Shown here one piece after another: positions 37,997-46,797 of a DNA stretch of 64,000 bases (position 1 is the first letter of the stretch; every line of letters starts with the position of its first letter). A program made the position numbers and the translations under genes. The stretch covers positions 1 through 64,000 of the forward strand of contig CAWFYS010000009.1 in the NCBI GenBank assembly GCA_963820075.1, read 5' to 3'. The notes under the pieces are model-generated. The model worked only from the letters and a program-made list of their open reading frames with translations. It made no database searches and was not told the DNA's origin. Source of the DNA: Kumtagia sp963820075 (GTDB lineage: Bacteria; Pseudomonadota; Alphaproteobacteria; Rhizobiales; Rhizobiaceae).

Positions 37997-38082
37997 GCCA
38001 ACCCGCTGATCTTGACCGAACCGACATCCGTGCGCTCGACATTGCCGCCGGCCGTCGCCCACATGAAGCTGGTATTGCCCAA
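37993..38082 (-). CDS. 29-residue frame resembling the C-terminus of KduI
   Basis: TTG start at 38082 with GGGAGG seven bases upstream. The peptide reads GNTSFMWATAGGNVERTDVG, then SVKISGLA, and stops overlapping the kduD start. The spacing T-x-F-x-W-x-x-x-G-x-N and the following D-x-x-x-V match the last strands of KduI (hexosulose-uronate isomerase). KduI normally has about 280 residues, so this is either a remnant or a coupling leader. Confidence 0.4.
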   Translation of the reverse strand: MGNTSFMWATAGGNVERTDVGSVKISGLA

Positions 38083-38135
38083 ATGCTGTCCTCCCTTCGC
38101 GATCGGTATTTGCGCGTGGCAAGTGCCTTTAGCAT

Positions 38136-39548
38136 TCAACCATTATGCAAGGAAAGGAAGGCCGTCGCTTCCTCGAAGAAGCGGTCGAAAGCCGGGGTTC
38201 CTTCCAGGAGGATGTGGTTGCTGCCGGGCAGCTCGATGAAGGTCGCGCCGGGAATCGTCCTGGCGATCAGGCGGCCTTCCTCGATCGGCGCGATGCGGTC
38301 GCCCTCGCAATGCAGCACCAGGGTCGGCACATGAACGTCGCGCGCGATTGCGGTGACATCCATCCGCGAAGAAATTTCCCACAGTCGCAGCGCCGATCCC
38401 GGGCTGGTGGCGACGCGTTGCAGCTCGTCGAAGTTCGCCGCGATGGCCGGCGGCGCTTCCGGGACGAAGGCCGATGTGAAGAAATGTCTGAAGATCGGAT
38501 TGTTCGAGCCCCAGCCGTCGCGGATCATCATCGCCCCGGCCTCGTAGAATTTCTGCTGGTCGGGGCCCGGGCGGTTGAGGCGGCCGCGCAGAAAGCCACC
38601 GAGCAGAACCAGGCAGCTAACCTGTTCGGGATGGGCCAGAGCGTAGCGGATTGCGAAAGCGCAGCCCTGGGACAGGCCAAAGATAGCGAATTTCTCCAGC
38701 CCGGCCGCCCGCACGACATGCTGCAAGTCGCCGGCTATGGCATCCTCGGAAAGGTCCTCGACGTCCCAGTCCGACAGGCCGTTGCCGCGTTGGTCGAAAT
38801 GGACAAACCGGCAGTGGCTCGCGAAACGCGCGTAGAAGGGACCCTCCATCGCGCTGCGCCACTGGTATTCGATGTGATTCATCCAGTTCGGCGCCTTCAA
38901 CACCGGCGCCCCCGAGCCCATGCTGGCCCATGCGATCTGCACGCCGTCGGAAGCCGTAACATAGTGTACCCGCTTCCGCAGCGCCGCGTTCGGGGACTTC
39001 GCCGCCTCCGGCATCGCGCTCGGGGTCCACTGCCAGACCCGGATCGGCCGGGAGATGTTTTTCACGCGCTGGCTGCCCATGTCGCGGAACGCTCCTCCGA
39101 TGCGATCCCCGACCAACTGATGCACCACATCCGAAATGCAGAGGCCGCCGGGCTCGGCCAGCCCCTCCAGGCGGGACGCGACGTTCACCCCGTCGCCGAA
39201 CACGTCGCCGTCCTCGAAAATGACGTCGCAGAGATTGATGCCGATGCGATAGAGGATACGCCCGTCGAACGCCACAGCCTCCTCGCGGCGCGCCATCGCC
39301 GTCTGGATGTTCATCGCGCAGCGGACGGCCTCCTGCACCGAAGTGAACTCGACCAGCATTCCGTCGCCCGTCGTCTTGACGATGCGCCCGCCCCTGCCGG
39401 CTATTTCAGGATCGATCAGTTCCTTTCGGTAGGCCCTGTGGCGCGCCAGCACGCCATCCTCGTCCCTTTCCATCAGGCGGCTGTAGCCCGCCATGTCGGC
39501 GGCCATTATGGCGGTCAGGCGTCTTTCCATGCCGGCTCCGTCGAACAT
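38136..39548 (-). CDS. class III nucleotide cyclase fused to an alpha/beta hydrolase
   Basis: 470 residues. Residues 5-185 are a class III cyclase: LTAIMAADMAGYSRLMERDE, KTTGDGMLVEFTS and GDGVNVASRLEG, with both metal Asps and the catalytic Asn/Arg present. Residues 200-470 are an alpha/beta hydrolase: nucleophile Ser in GLSQGCAF, acid Asp in LHCEGDRIAP, His in GSNHILLEG. It is probably cytosolic, because no membrane segment is visible. A cyclase-hydrolase fusion suggests a soluble sensor whose hydrolase domain senses or turns over a ligand. Starts 39548 or 39530. Confidence 0.87.
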   Translation of the reverse strand: MFDGAGMERRLTAIMAADMAGYSRLMERDEDGVLARHRAYRKELIDPEIAGRGGRIVKTTGDGMLVEFTSVQEAVRCAMNIQTAMARREEAVAFDGRILYRIGINLCDVIFEDGDVFGDGVNVASRLEGLAEPGGLCISDVVHQLVGDRIGGAFRDMGSQRVKNISRPIRVWQWTPSAMPEAAKSPNAALRKRVHYVTASDGVQIAWASMGSGAPVLKAPNWMNHIEYQWRSAMEGPFYARFASHCRFVHFDQRGNGLSDWDVEDLSEDAIAGDLQHVVRAAGLEKFAIFGLSQGCAFAIRYALAHPEQVSCLVLLGGFLRGRLNRPGPDQQKFYEAGAMMIRDGWGSNNPIFRHFFTSAFVPEAPPAIAANFDELQRVATSPGSALRLWEISSRMDVTAIARDVHVPTLVLHCEGDRIAPIEEGRLIARTIPGATFIELPGSNHILLEGTPAFDRFFEEATAFLSLHNG

Positions 39549-39667
39549 GATTGCTCACCTCACGCCCACGACCCTAGCACGAAGGACGGCGCCCGCCTAA
39601 GCGCGTGTCCGGTGAACCACGGAAGAACAACGGTGATGGCAAGCGGCGGACGTGCGGTCTGCGGCGG

Positions 39668-40315
39668 CTACTGCCCGGATTGAGGCCGGAGCGATTTGCG
39701 ATGCTTGAGCCAGGCAAAATAAATTGCCCACACGTATAAAAGTATCAATATTACAGTACCAAGGGGAAATTCCGTAATGGGAAACTTTGAACCTGTCATC
39801 TGCGTTGCGAAAAAGTTAAATACTGTGTGCAATACTGTAGCATGTATTAACGTAACAAATATGCTCAGGAAGACATTGCTGGACAGGAATAAGCTTATGT
39901 ATCTAATTGACACCAATATATGCATAAACACTGGCGCCAAAGCTACAACATATGTATATAAGAGAAATTTATAGAAAAACCAACAATTCTCAATACAGGA
40001 GTCAATTTCAGGAAAAAACGCATCACTCTTAAGTAGAAACTCAATCGATCCAAAAAGCAAACCGAACTTCATAAAATCGTAAAACTTGAGGCGGTTATCG
40101 ATAAGGCAGATCATAAATATTATACCGATCATCCTCATCATTTCTTCGATAAGTGCGGCTCCGAGAAAATATGCAATACCAAATATCTCTATCTCAGTAT
40201 GCCTGAATACGAATAGGTGATACTTGGCCCCGGCTATTCCTGCAAGAATTAGCGCCGCACTCGAAAAGAAAATTATTATTGTGTTACTGATTATCTTTGA
40301 CATCGTTATGCGCAA
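39668..40315 (-). CDS. AT-rich multi-pass membrane protein, possible PrsW/CPBP-type intramembrane protease
   Basis: About 215 residues with roughly six hydrophobic segments. Candidate motifs: LIEEMMR (E-E-x-x-R), FGLLFGSIEFLL (Gly-x-x-Phe-x-x-x-Glu pattern) and LIHATVLHTVFNFFA (His plus Asn), in the order seen in glutamic intramembrane proteases. The gene is much more AT-rich than its surroundings, so it is likely acquired by transfer. Family assignment is tentative. Starts MRITMSK (40315) or MSK (40303). Confidence 0.6.
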   Translation of the reverse strand: MRITMSKIISNTIIIFFSSAALILAGIAGAKYHLFVFRHTEIEIFGIAYFLGAALIEEMMRMIGIIFMICLIDNRLKFYDFMKFGLLFGSIEFLLKSDAFFPEIDSCIENCWFFYKFLLYTYVVALAPVFMHILVSIRYISLFLSSNVFLSIFVTLIHATVLHTVFNFFATQMTGSKFPITEFPLGTVILILLYVWAIYFAWLKHRKSLRPQSGQ

Positions 40316-40570
40316 GAAAATATTGGCCTAAAGGCCTGCTGTGATCATTTATGGAGTCAGTTCGATAAGTCGTATAGCTGGTTTTCGCAGCACCGTAAGT
40401 CGAAGTCTCAACCCCTGATTGCGGTTCCGGCATGACCGTGTCAAGGGCAAAAATGCTGGGATCGGCTGCAGCCTATTTGCAGATGAGCGCCAGGGTACAA
40501 TCCTGCAATGTTCGCGTTTATTGCCTTCGAGGCGAAACCGACGCTATTTCCAACGCGAGACGTGTAGCCG

Positions 40571-40844
40571 CTAGCCCGCATTTCTCACACGGGACCTGGC
40601 CTGCGCCGGTTCAAAAAGTCGAAAGGGCAGGAGCCGCGCGCCGAGCGATGCGGGACATCGGGCAAGCGCGGCGACACACACTGTCGACTTCTTCAACCGG
40701 CCCATGGGGTTGCCTTTCGGCGGGCAGCTACGGCGTCGGGCGGCTCAACCGTATGTCTCTATACGCTTTTTTCCGCCCGAACGCCGTATCTGCCGCGCCG
40801 AAAGAGCAACGCAGGCCATGTCGAGTGTGAGAAATGCGGGCTAG
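40571..40844. mobile_element. MITE-like cloverleaf element, copy 2, with CTAG flanks
   Basis: The core 40575-40840 is about 90% like copy 1 (15506-15770) by eye, with the same terminal inverted repeats (CCCGCATTTCTCACAC ... GTGTGAGAAATGCGGG) and internal arms. It is flanked by CTAG on both sides where copy 1 has TTAA. Both are palindromic YTAR tetramers, consistent with a 4-bp target duplication of the IS5-family kind. It carries no transposase. Confidence 0.8.
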
Positions 40845-41066
40845 AAGAGCGGGGGCTGCCGATGAAGGCGGCGGACTTGCCATAGCTCGCTCTCTGCACG
40901 GCAAGGACAATCGCCGGACCACTTCGAAAAGGGATAACACAAGCAGGCTGTCGGCAATCAAAACTTCGGTGCAGACAGCAGTTTGCCCATGAGCGATACA
41001 TGGGGACAAAGAATACGAAGCCTGATTCAAGGTCGACCAATCCCGAAATACCGGGGAGGAAACACT

Positions 41067-41678
41067 ATGAAGGACTTCCTCAAGACCACCATCATCGGCG
41101 GAATTTTGTTTCTGCTCCCCGTCGCTATCGTGCTGCTTGTTCTCAGCCACGCCCTGCGGCTGACCCTCGGCCTGGTGCGGCCGATCTCGCACGGGCTGGA
41201 ACTCGATCGGCTTGGCGCGGTCGCCGGCATCGGCGTGACGACGCTGCTCGCCATACTGATGCTGGTCGTCATTTCCTTTCTGGCCGGCATGGCCGGACGC
41301 ACGAGAATGGGCGGGCGAGCCTCGCGCTGGGTCGAGGAGACGCTCGTCGGCGGCTTGCCGCAATACCGGATGTTCAAGACGATGGCCGAAGGCTTCGCCC
41401 AGGTCGAGGACGCCGGCGGCCTGAAGCCGGCCCTGGTGAGCATCGACGGCGGCTGGCGGATCGCCTATACGCTTGAACCGCTAGCGAACGGCTGGGTCGC
41501 TGTCTTCCTGCCCACGGCACCAACGCCGATGACGGGCGCGGTGGTCTATATGCCGGCCGATCGCGTGCGTCCGCTCGACATCACCATGGTTCAGGCCACA
41601 ACGCTCGTGAAACGCCTCGGCATCGGATCGGCCGAAGCCTTGCGCGGCGTGGACCTGACGGTGCCGGGACGCGCTTGA
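41067..41678 (+). CDS. DUF502 family membrane protein
   Basis: About 203 residues. Two membrane helices (TTIIGGILFLLPVAIVLLVL and GIGVTTLLAILMLVVISFLA) flank a short loop and are followed by a soluble domain with GLPQYRMFKTMAEGFAQV and VFLPTAPTPMTGAVVYMPAD. The latter is the DUF502 hallmark P-T-x-P-T-x-G. Function unknown. GGGGAGGA precedes ATG 41067; an upstream in-frame ATG at 40983 is less likely. Confidence 0.88.
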   Translation: MKDFLKTTIIGGILFLLPVAIVLLVLSHALRLTLGLVRPISHGLELDRLGAVAGIGVTTLLAILMLVVISFLAGMAGRTRMGGRASRWVEETLVGGLPQYRMFKTMAEGFAQVEDAGGLKPALVSIDGGWRIAYTLEPLANGWVAVFLPTAPTPMTGAVVYMPADRVRPLDITMVQATTLVKRLGIGSAEALRGVDLTVPGRA

Positions 41679-41687
41679 ACCCGATGC

Positions 41688-43913
41688 CTATTTCTGGCCT
41701 GCCCTGTATGTGCCGTCCCAATCGGCGGGCGGCGGGTTTCGCTGCATCGCGACGCAGCGCTCGGAGAACTTCGCGTAGAGTTTTTGCAGTTCGGGCGACG
41801 CCATGTCAGCCAGACGCGCCAGGTGCTGATCCGCCTCCTCGAAGTCGCGTGCGCGATAGCAGGCGAGGAAGCGGTCGTGAAGTTGCTTGAGCGCGATGAA
41901 GTCGTCGCGCTCCGCAATGGTCTCGTCGCCGATTATGGTGAAGAGGGAGGTCGGCTGTGCACGGCCGTAGAGCCGGACGCGGTCTATCTCCAGCAAGGCG
42001 AGGCGGCCGGCTCCGTCCGAGGTGGTATCGGAGACGAGATTGGTCAGTCCGTATTGCTTCGTCATGCCCTCGATCCGCGACGCCACGTTCACGGGGTCGC
42101 CGATCGCCGAATAGTCGAAGCGCTGCTTCGAGCCGAGATTGCCGACGCAGCAGACGCCGGTGTTGAGGCCGATGCCGATCGACACCGGCACCGGCTGGTT
42201 CAGGTTGAAGGCGGCAAGCGCGGCCTGCATGCGCATCACGCACTCGCAGGCCCGGCGGCGATGGTCGGGAACGGCGATCGGCGCGTTCCAGAACGCCATG
42301 ATGGCGTCCCCCATATATTTGTCGATGGTCGCGCTGCCCTCCATCAGCACGTCCGTCATCGGCGTCAGGAAATTATTCAGGAACTCGGTGAGTTCGATGG
42401 GTCCCAGCCGCTCGGAAATGCCGGTGAAGCCGCGTATGTCGCAAAACAGCAGCGTTATCTCGCGATCCTCGCCGCCGAGTTCCAGGGCGTGCGGGTTGTC
42501 CATGAGCTGCTGCACCATGGAGGGCGCGAGGTAGTGCGTGAAGGCATCGCGGATGAAGCGTCTTTCCCGCTCGCTGAGCAGCAGCCGCACGCCCGATCCC
42601 ACCGCATAGGCAAGCAGGCTGCATTGCACGGGCAGCACCGGCGAGAGCAGCAGATTGTAGGACGTGAACGCCAGCCAGCCGCCACCGATGCTGGCGCCGA
42701 TCGCGCCCGCCGCCACCAGTCCGTTGGTGATTGAGGGTAGCCACGGCAGGAAGGCCAGGACGATAAGCGAAAACAGCGCCGCGACGGCGATCTCGGCGCC
42801 CAGCGCCCAGTCCGGGCGGCTGAGAAACGTACCCGAGACAATCTGGTCGAGGATTTCGGCGTGCACGATAACGCCGGGCACACCCGCCTTGAGCGGTGTC
42901 GAGACGATATCGCGCAGACCAATGGCCGATGTACCGACAAGCACGATGCGGCCGGCTACCAGCTCGGCGAGCTCGGGATCGTCGCTCCCGGCCAGCACGC
43001 GCGAGACCGGCACGACCGCCGATTGCGGCGCGTCCGTATAGTAGATCCAGAGCGAGCCGTCGGGGCCCGCCGGAACCTCGTAGTCGCCGTTCTTGACCGC
43101 GACCATGCCGGGATCGCCGGTATCCAGCTCTCCGCGCGCGCCCGTGCTGCGTATCAGCAAGGTCGAAGCACCCTGGGCGACGCGCAGGAGTTCCATCGCC
43201 AGCGCGGGGTAGAGGTTGCCTTCATAGCGTGAGACCAGCGGGATCTGGCGCACGATGCCGTCCCATCCCGGAGGAAAGCTGATGATGCCTATACCGGCCG
43301 CCGCCTCGTCCAGCGCCCGGAGGTTGCGCACGCTGCCCTCGTAGCCGGGCAGATAGGTCCTGGGGTCGGCGCCGCCGAAGGCGAAGCCCGCCTTCGGCGG
43401 CGGCGGCGGCGTTCTGGTCGTCTCGGCCAGCGCCAGTCCCGTGACCACCGGCGCGCGTGCGAAACTCGCCGCGAGCAGCCGGTCGTGATCGAGGTCCGCC
43501 GTTTCGGAGGCGTTGGAAATCGTGAAGCCGAGGCCGCGCAATTGCGCGACGGCCAGCGCCGGCGAGGTGCGGTCGGGCTCCGAGAACAGGACGTCGAAAC
43601 CGATCGCCGCGGGTCCCATTGCCGCCAGACGGTCGACCATCGTGGCAAGCACGGTTCGCGGCCACGGCCATTGGCCGAGCGCGGCGATGCTGCCGTCGTC
43701 TATATCCACGACCAGGACCGGACTTTCCGTTGGCTGGCGCGGTTTGAAATTCTGGTAGACGTCGAAAACCAGGGCGTTGAGACGATGGAGCGGGCTGTAG
43801 GGTGCGAAGGCGGCGACGAGAACGAAGATGGTCGAGGCGATACCCGCCGCCCAGATCGCCAGGAAACGCCGCTTGCGCAGAAACTGCGCCGTCTTGCCCA
43901 GGAACACCAGCAT
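41688..43913 (-). CDS. CHASE2-domain membrane adenylate cyclase
   Basis: 741 residues: helix 1 (about 17-38), an extracytoplasmic CHASE2 sensor (about 45-345; VLVVDIDDGSIAALGQWPWP, AAIGFDVLFSEPDRT, IVLVGTSAIGLRDIVSTPL), three helices (about 370-435) and a class III cyclase (about 480-660) with LLFCDIRGFTGISE, KYMGDAIMAFWNAP, GIGLNTGVCCVGNLGS and FDYSAIGDPVNVASRIEG. Lys and Asp at the base-recognition sites favour ATP and cAMP production. It is last of three tightly spaced genes, 27 nt after the FecR-domain gene, so it probably senses the state of that surface system. Confidence 0.93.
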   Translation of the reverse strand: MLVFLGKTAQFLRKRRFLAIWAAGIASTIFVLVAAFAPYSPLHRLNALVFDVYQNFKPRQPTESPVLVVDIDDGSIAALGQWPWPRTVLATMVDRLAAMGPAAIGFDVLFSEPDRTSPALAVAQLRGLGFTISNASETADLDHDRLLAASFARAPVVTGLALAETTRTPPPPPKAGFAFGGADPRTYLPGYEGSVRNLRALDEAAAGIGIISFPPGWDGIVRQIPLVSRYEGNLYPALAMELLRVAQGASTLLIRSTGARGELDTGDPGMVAVKNGDYEVPAGPDGSLWIYYTDAPQSAVVPVSRVLAGSDDPELAELVAGRIVLVGTSAIGLRDIVSTPLKAGVPGVIVHAEILDQIVSGTFLSRPDWALGAEIAVAALFSLIVLAFLPWLPSITNGLVAAGAIGASIGGGWLAFTSYNLLLSPVLPVQCSLLAYAVGSGVRLLLSERERRFIRDAFTHYLAPSMVQQLMDNPHALELGGEDREITLLFCDIRGFTGISERLGPIELTEFLNNFLTPMTDVLMEGSATIDKYMGDAIMAFWNAPIAVPDHRRRACECVMRMQAALAAFNLNQPVPVSIGIGLNTGVCCVGNLGSKQRFDYSAIGDPVNVASRIEGMTKQYGLTNLVSDTTSDGAGRLALLEIDRVRLYGRAQPTSLFTIIGDETIAERDDFIALKQLHDRFLACYRARDFEEADQHLARLADMASPELQKLYAKFSERCVAMQRNPPPADWDGTYRAGQK

Positions 43914-43940
43914 CTCAGGCGGACCGGGGCGAAAGCCTCG

Positions 43941-46795
43941 TCACGGAACCCTGGCGCCGGCAATGGTGCCCACCGCCGATACGCCGGCGCCGGACAGGCC
44001 GAATTCGCCGATCACGCCGGCGGCTATGTTGGCGCCGTCATTGACGAAGGCCCCGTTGACAAAACCGCCGACGTCGGTCCCCCGCGACGCCGGATCCGTC
44101 AAGCACGCCCAAAAAAAGCGCCTTCTGCTGGTTAGGCAATTCCGCGATGAGGCCACTCGCCGACATGCCGTCGAAATTGCTGATCTGCATGTTTCCGCTT
44201 CTGCTGGCGAAGTCGTAGCTCATGTTCATGTCGCCGGCCGCGATATATTTGGCGGCGCCGCGTGTGACATTGCCGAGCGCGGTGCCGGAATAGGTCGCCG
44301 AGATGTTGTTCGGCAGGTCGGCGCGATTGGTTATGTCGCCGGCCACCCAGGTGCCCATATGCACGAATTCGGTTCGCTGGTTCGGAATTGCTCCACTGGC
44401 GCCGACAGTGACGCTTGTTCCCCACCAGCCCCAATCGAGGAAATCGCAACTGGTGCAATGTTGGAAGCCGGGGATCGGTGCCGCCCGGCCGGACACAATG
44501 TAGCTCCCCGGCTGCACGATGCTGTCATGCGTGATGCTCGGCGAGCGGTCGGTCAACAACTGCGTATTCTCGAGATTCGAGTTCTGCACGGCGCCGAAGC
44601 GGTTGTCGTCGACGAAGGTACTGCCTCCGGGCGACGATCCGGTGGCGCCGAAGGCAAGCACCATTCCTGTGACGACGGGCTCCCTGCTGGGCAGGTCGAG
44701 AACCAGGCCTTGCGCGGAGACGGAATGGTTGGTCGCGTCGAGTGCGAGTTCGAAGCTCGGCAAAAAGCTGCGCAAAGCGTAGGCCGCTCCCGGTGCGTTG
44801 GCGGACGATTCGGCCATGCCGTTCATGTAGCCGGTAACGTTGCGCGATGTCCTGTCGACGGACGCCTGCGGCGTGTTGGAAATCAGATTCGAGACATGAT
44901 GCGTGGAGAAGGCGCCGTCGCCGAGATAGCCGTCATCGGGATTGCCGGTGAACGCGCCATTATTGGCCGAGACGTCGAAATAGCCGCCGGCGGGATCGAG
45001 CGAGGCGCCGAGCACGAAATGGTTGGCGTCCGGCCCGAAGAGGTGCGATCCGTCCGGGCCACCGATCGTGGCGATATCGCCGCCCATATTGTAGATGCCG
45101 GCCGTCGCGCCGGGACGGAAGCTGCCGCGGCGCTCGCCTTCGAACGCCAGAAGGCTGCCGCCGGTGTCCGACGCGGCGTGGACCATCGCCGCGCTTTTCT
45201 GCGAGGCTCCGCTGCCTTCAATGTCGATCCAGGCAAGGAAGGTCTCTACCTCGCCGGACGCGGACGCGTTCGGCTCCACCACGATGAAATTCGTGGTGCG
45301 TGCATCGTCGGCGCTGCCATAGATGCCGGTGGCGAAGAAAGGCGCGGCCGAGGGCCGGATCGGGTCCTGCGTCAGCGTGTATTCGCGGATACCGGCCCCC
45401 TCATTGATGGCGCGAATGCCGGCGGAATCCGTGCCGGTCCCGAAAATCGCGTAGGTGGGCTGGGCCGGATCGCCGTTCTGGCCGAGGAAATACGCCGCGA
45501 AATCGCCGACGCCCGCATAGGCCGTCCCCGCCAGCGGGCCACCCGGTCCGGTCGCCTCCGTGACGGGGACGCCTTCCAGCCCGCTGTCGCCGATAGTGCC
45601 CGTGAGGTCGGGCAGGTTCAAGCCGCCGTCATTCGAGATCAGCCGGCCGCCTTCCTGCGAGAAGGTCAGTTTGCGGTCGGTCTCCGGCGTCGAGCCGACG
45701 AAACCCCTGCCCCCCGCCGCTGGATAGGTCGCTCCGAGGGTCCCGTAGGTTGCCGGCGCCGTGAGGACGCGGCCGGCCAGCTCGGGTGCCGGCTCGGGTA
45801 CAGGAACAGGCTCGGGCCCGGTTCCCGAATCAGGTTGGGGCGCCGGTCCGGCCACAGGTCCGGCCGTTGGTGCAGCGGCAGGTCCAATCCCGGGCCCCGC
45901 TCCAGCTCCCGCCGGCGTCACCTCGCCCTCGACAATCTCGGTGGTCAATATCTCGCTGGTAATCTCGTCGATATTGGCAACGGTGTACTCAACCGTATCG
46001 ATCTGGCTTGCCTGTACGGGCTTGACGGGCGGCAGGAACATGCTGTCGGGCAGGTTCGACAGCACCTTTGCCACACCGCTGTTGGCGACCGTGCTGTCCG
46101 TGGGGCGCTCGGAGGCGCCGCCGCCGGGTTCCGAACCCGTCTTGCCCGCAAGCGCGGCCTGGAAGGATGCGGCATCGGATTTGGTGCGCCGCCTGACATC
46201 GGCGCCGCTCCCGCCCCCGCCGACAACCAGGGTAAAGCCGGGTTTGAAAATCCGCTCGCGGTTGCCGCGCCGGCCCTGGAAGACGACTTCGTCGCCGAAG
46301 ATCATGGAAATCAGGGCGGAACGGCTGGACAGCACGTTGCCCTCCACCATCGCGCCGCGGATGCCGATCGTGCCGACCGGGGTGTTTATGGTTGCGCCGC
46401 CGGACTTCCGGCTGGTCTGCCCGCCGATGAAGCGGAACGCGCCCTTGGTAACACTGGCGACCACCCGCGCCTCGCCGGCGGCGGGATTGTAGACGAACTC
46501 GTCGATGACGATCCGGCTGTTGGGACCTACTGTGAAGGTGGTGCCGTCGAGCAGCAGTATTTGCACCAGTCCGGTGCCGTCCGTATTGATTTCCTGGTTG
46601 AAGACGACACTCTGGCCGATCGAAATCACCCTGGGCGCGGCGCCCGGCGCCCTGCCGCGCGCGTCGGTGTTGACGGCTGCCGCAACGCCGACTTCCGCGC
46701 AGGCCGGATTCGCCGCGGCGAGCGACCAGCGACAGCGCAGCGCCCGCCGCCAGGCTGGAGCGGAGAAACGGAAGATTGCGCTTGATCGTCGCCAT
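43941..46795 (-). CDS. FecR-domain surface protein with TbpB-like barrel, probable cargo, two frameshifts
   Basis: About 950 codons. An N-terminal export signal (MATIKRNLPFLRSSLAAGAA) precedes a FecR domain (VISIGQSVVFNQEINTDGTG, LLDGTTFTVGPNSRIVIDEF, INTPVGTIGIRGAMVEGNVL). A Pro/Gly-rich linker (PAPQPDSGTGPEPVPVPEP) follows, then a long beta-rich region. Near the end YSGTALGNVTRG, AAGDMNMSYDFASRSGNM and ISNFDGMSASG look like the C-lobe barrel of TbpB-type surface proteins. Shifts lie near 46722 and at an A7 run near 44110; the true tail reads NGAFVNDGANIAAGVIGEFG. It starts 2 nt after the TPR/barrel gene. Confidence 0.8.
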
Positions 46796-46797
46796 CG

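Noticed and set aside
40432..40830. A 132-codon plus frame
   Set aside because: Most of it translates the MITE-like element; the non-repeat start has no support.
43828..46785. A 985-codon open frame on the plus strand
   Set aside because: It lies antisense to the FecR-domain gene, whose minus-strand frame has recognisable domains. The plus product is Arg/Gly-rich without motifs, the usual shadow of a high-GC gene.
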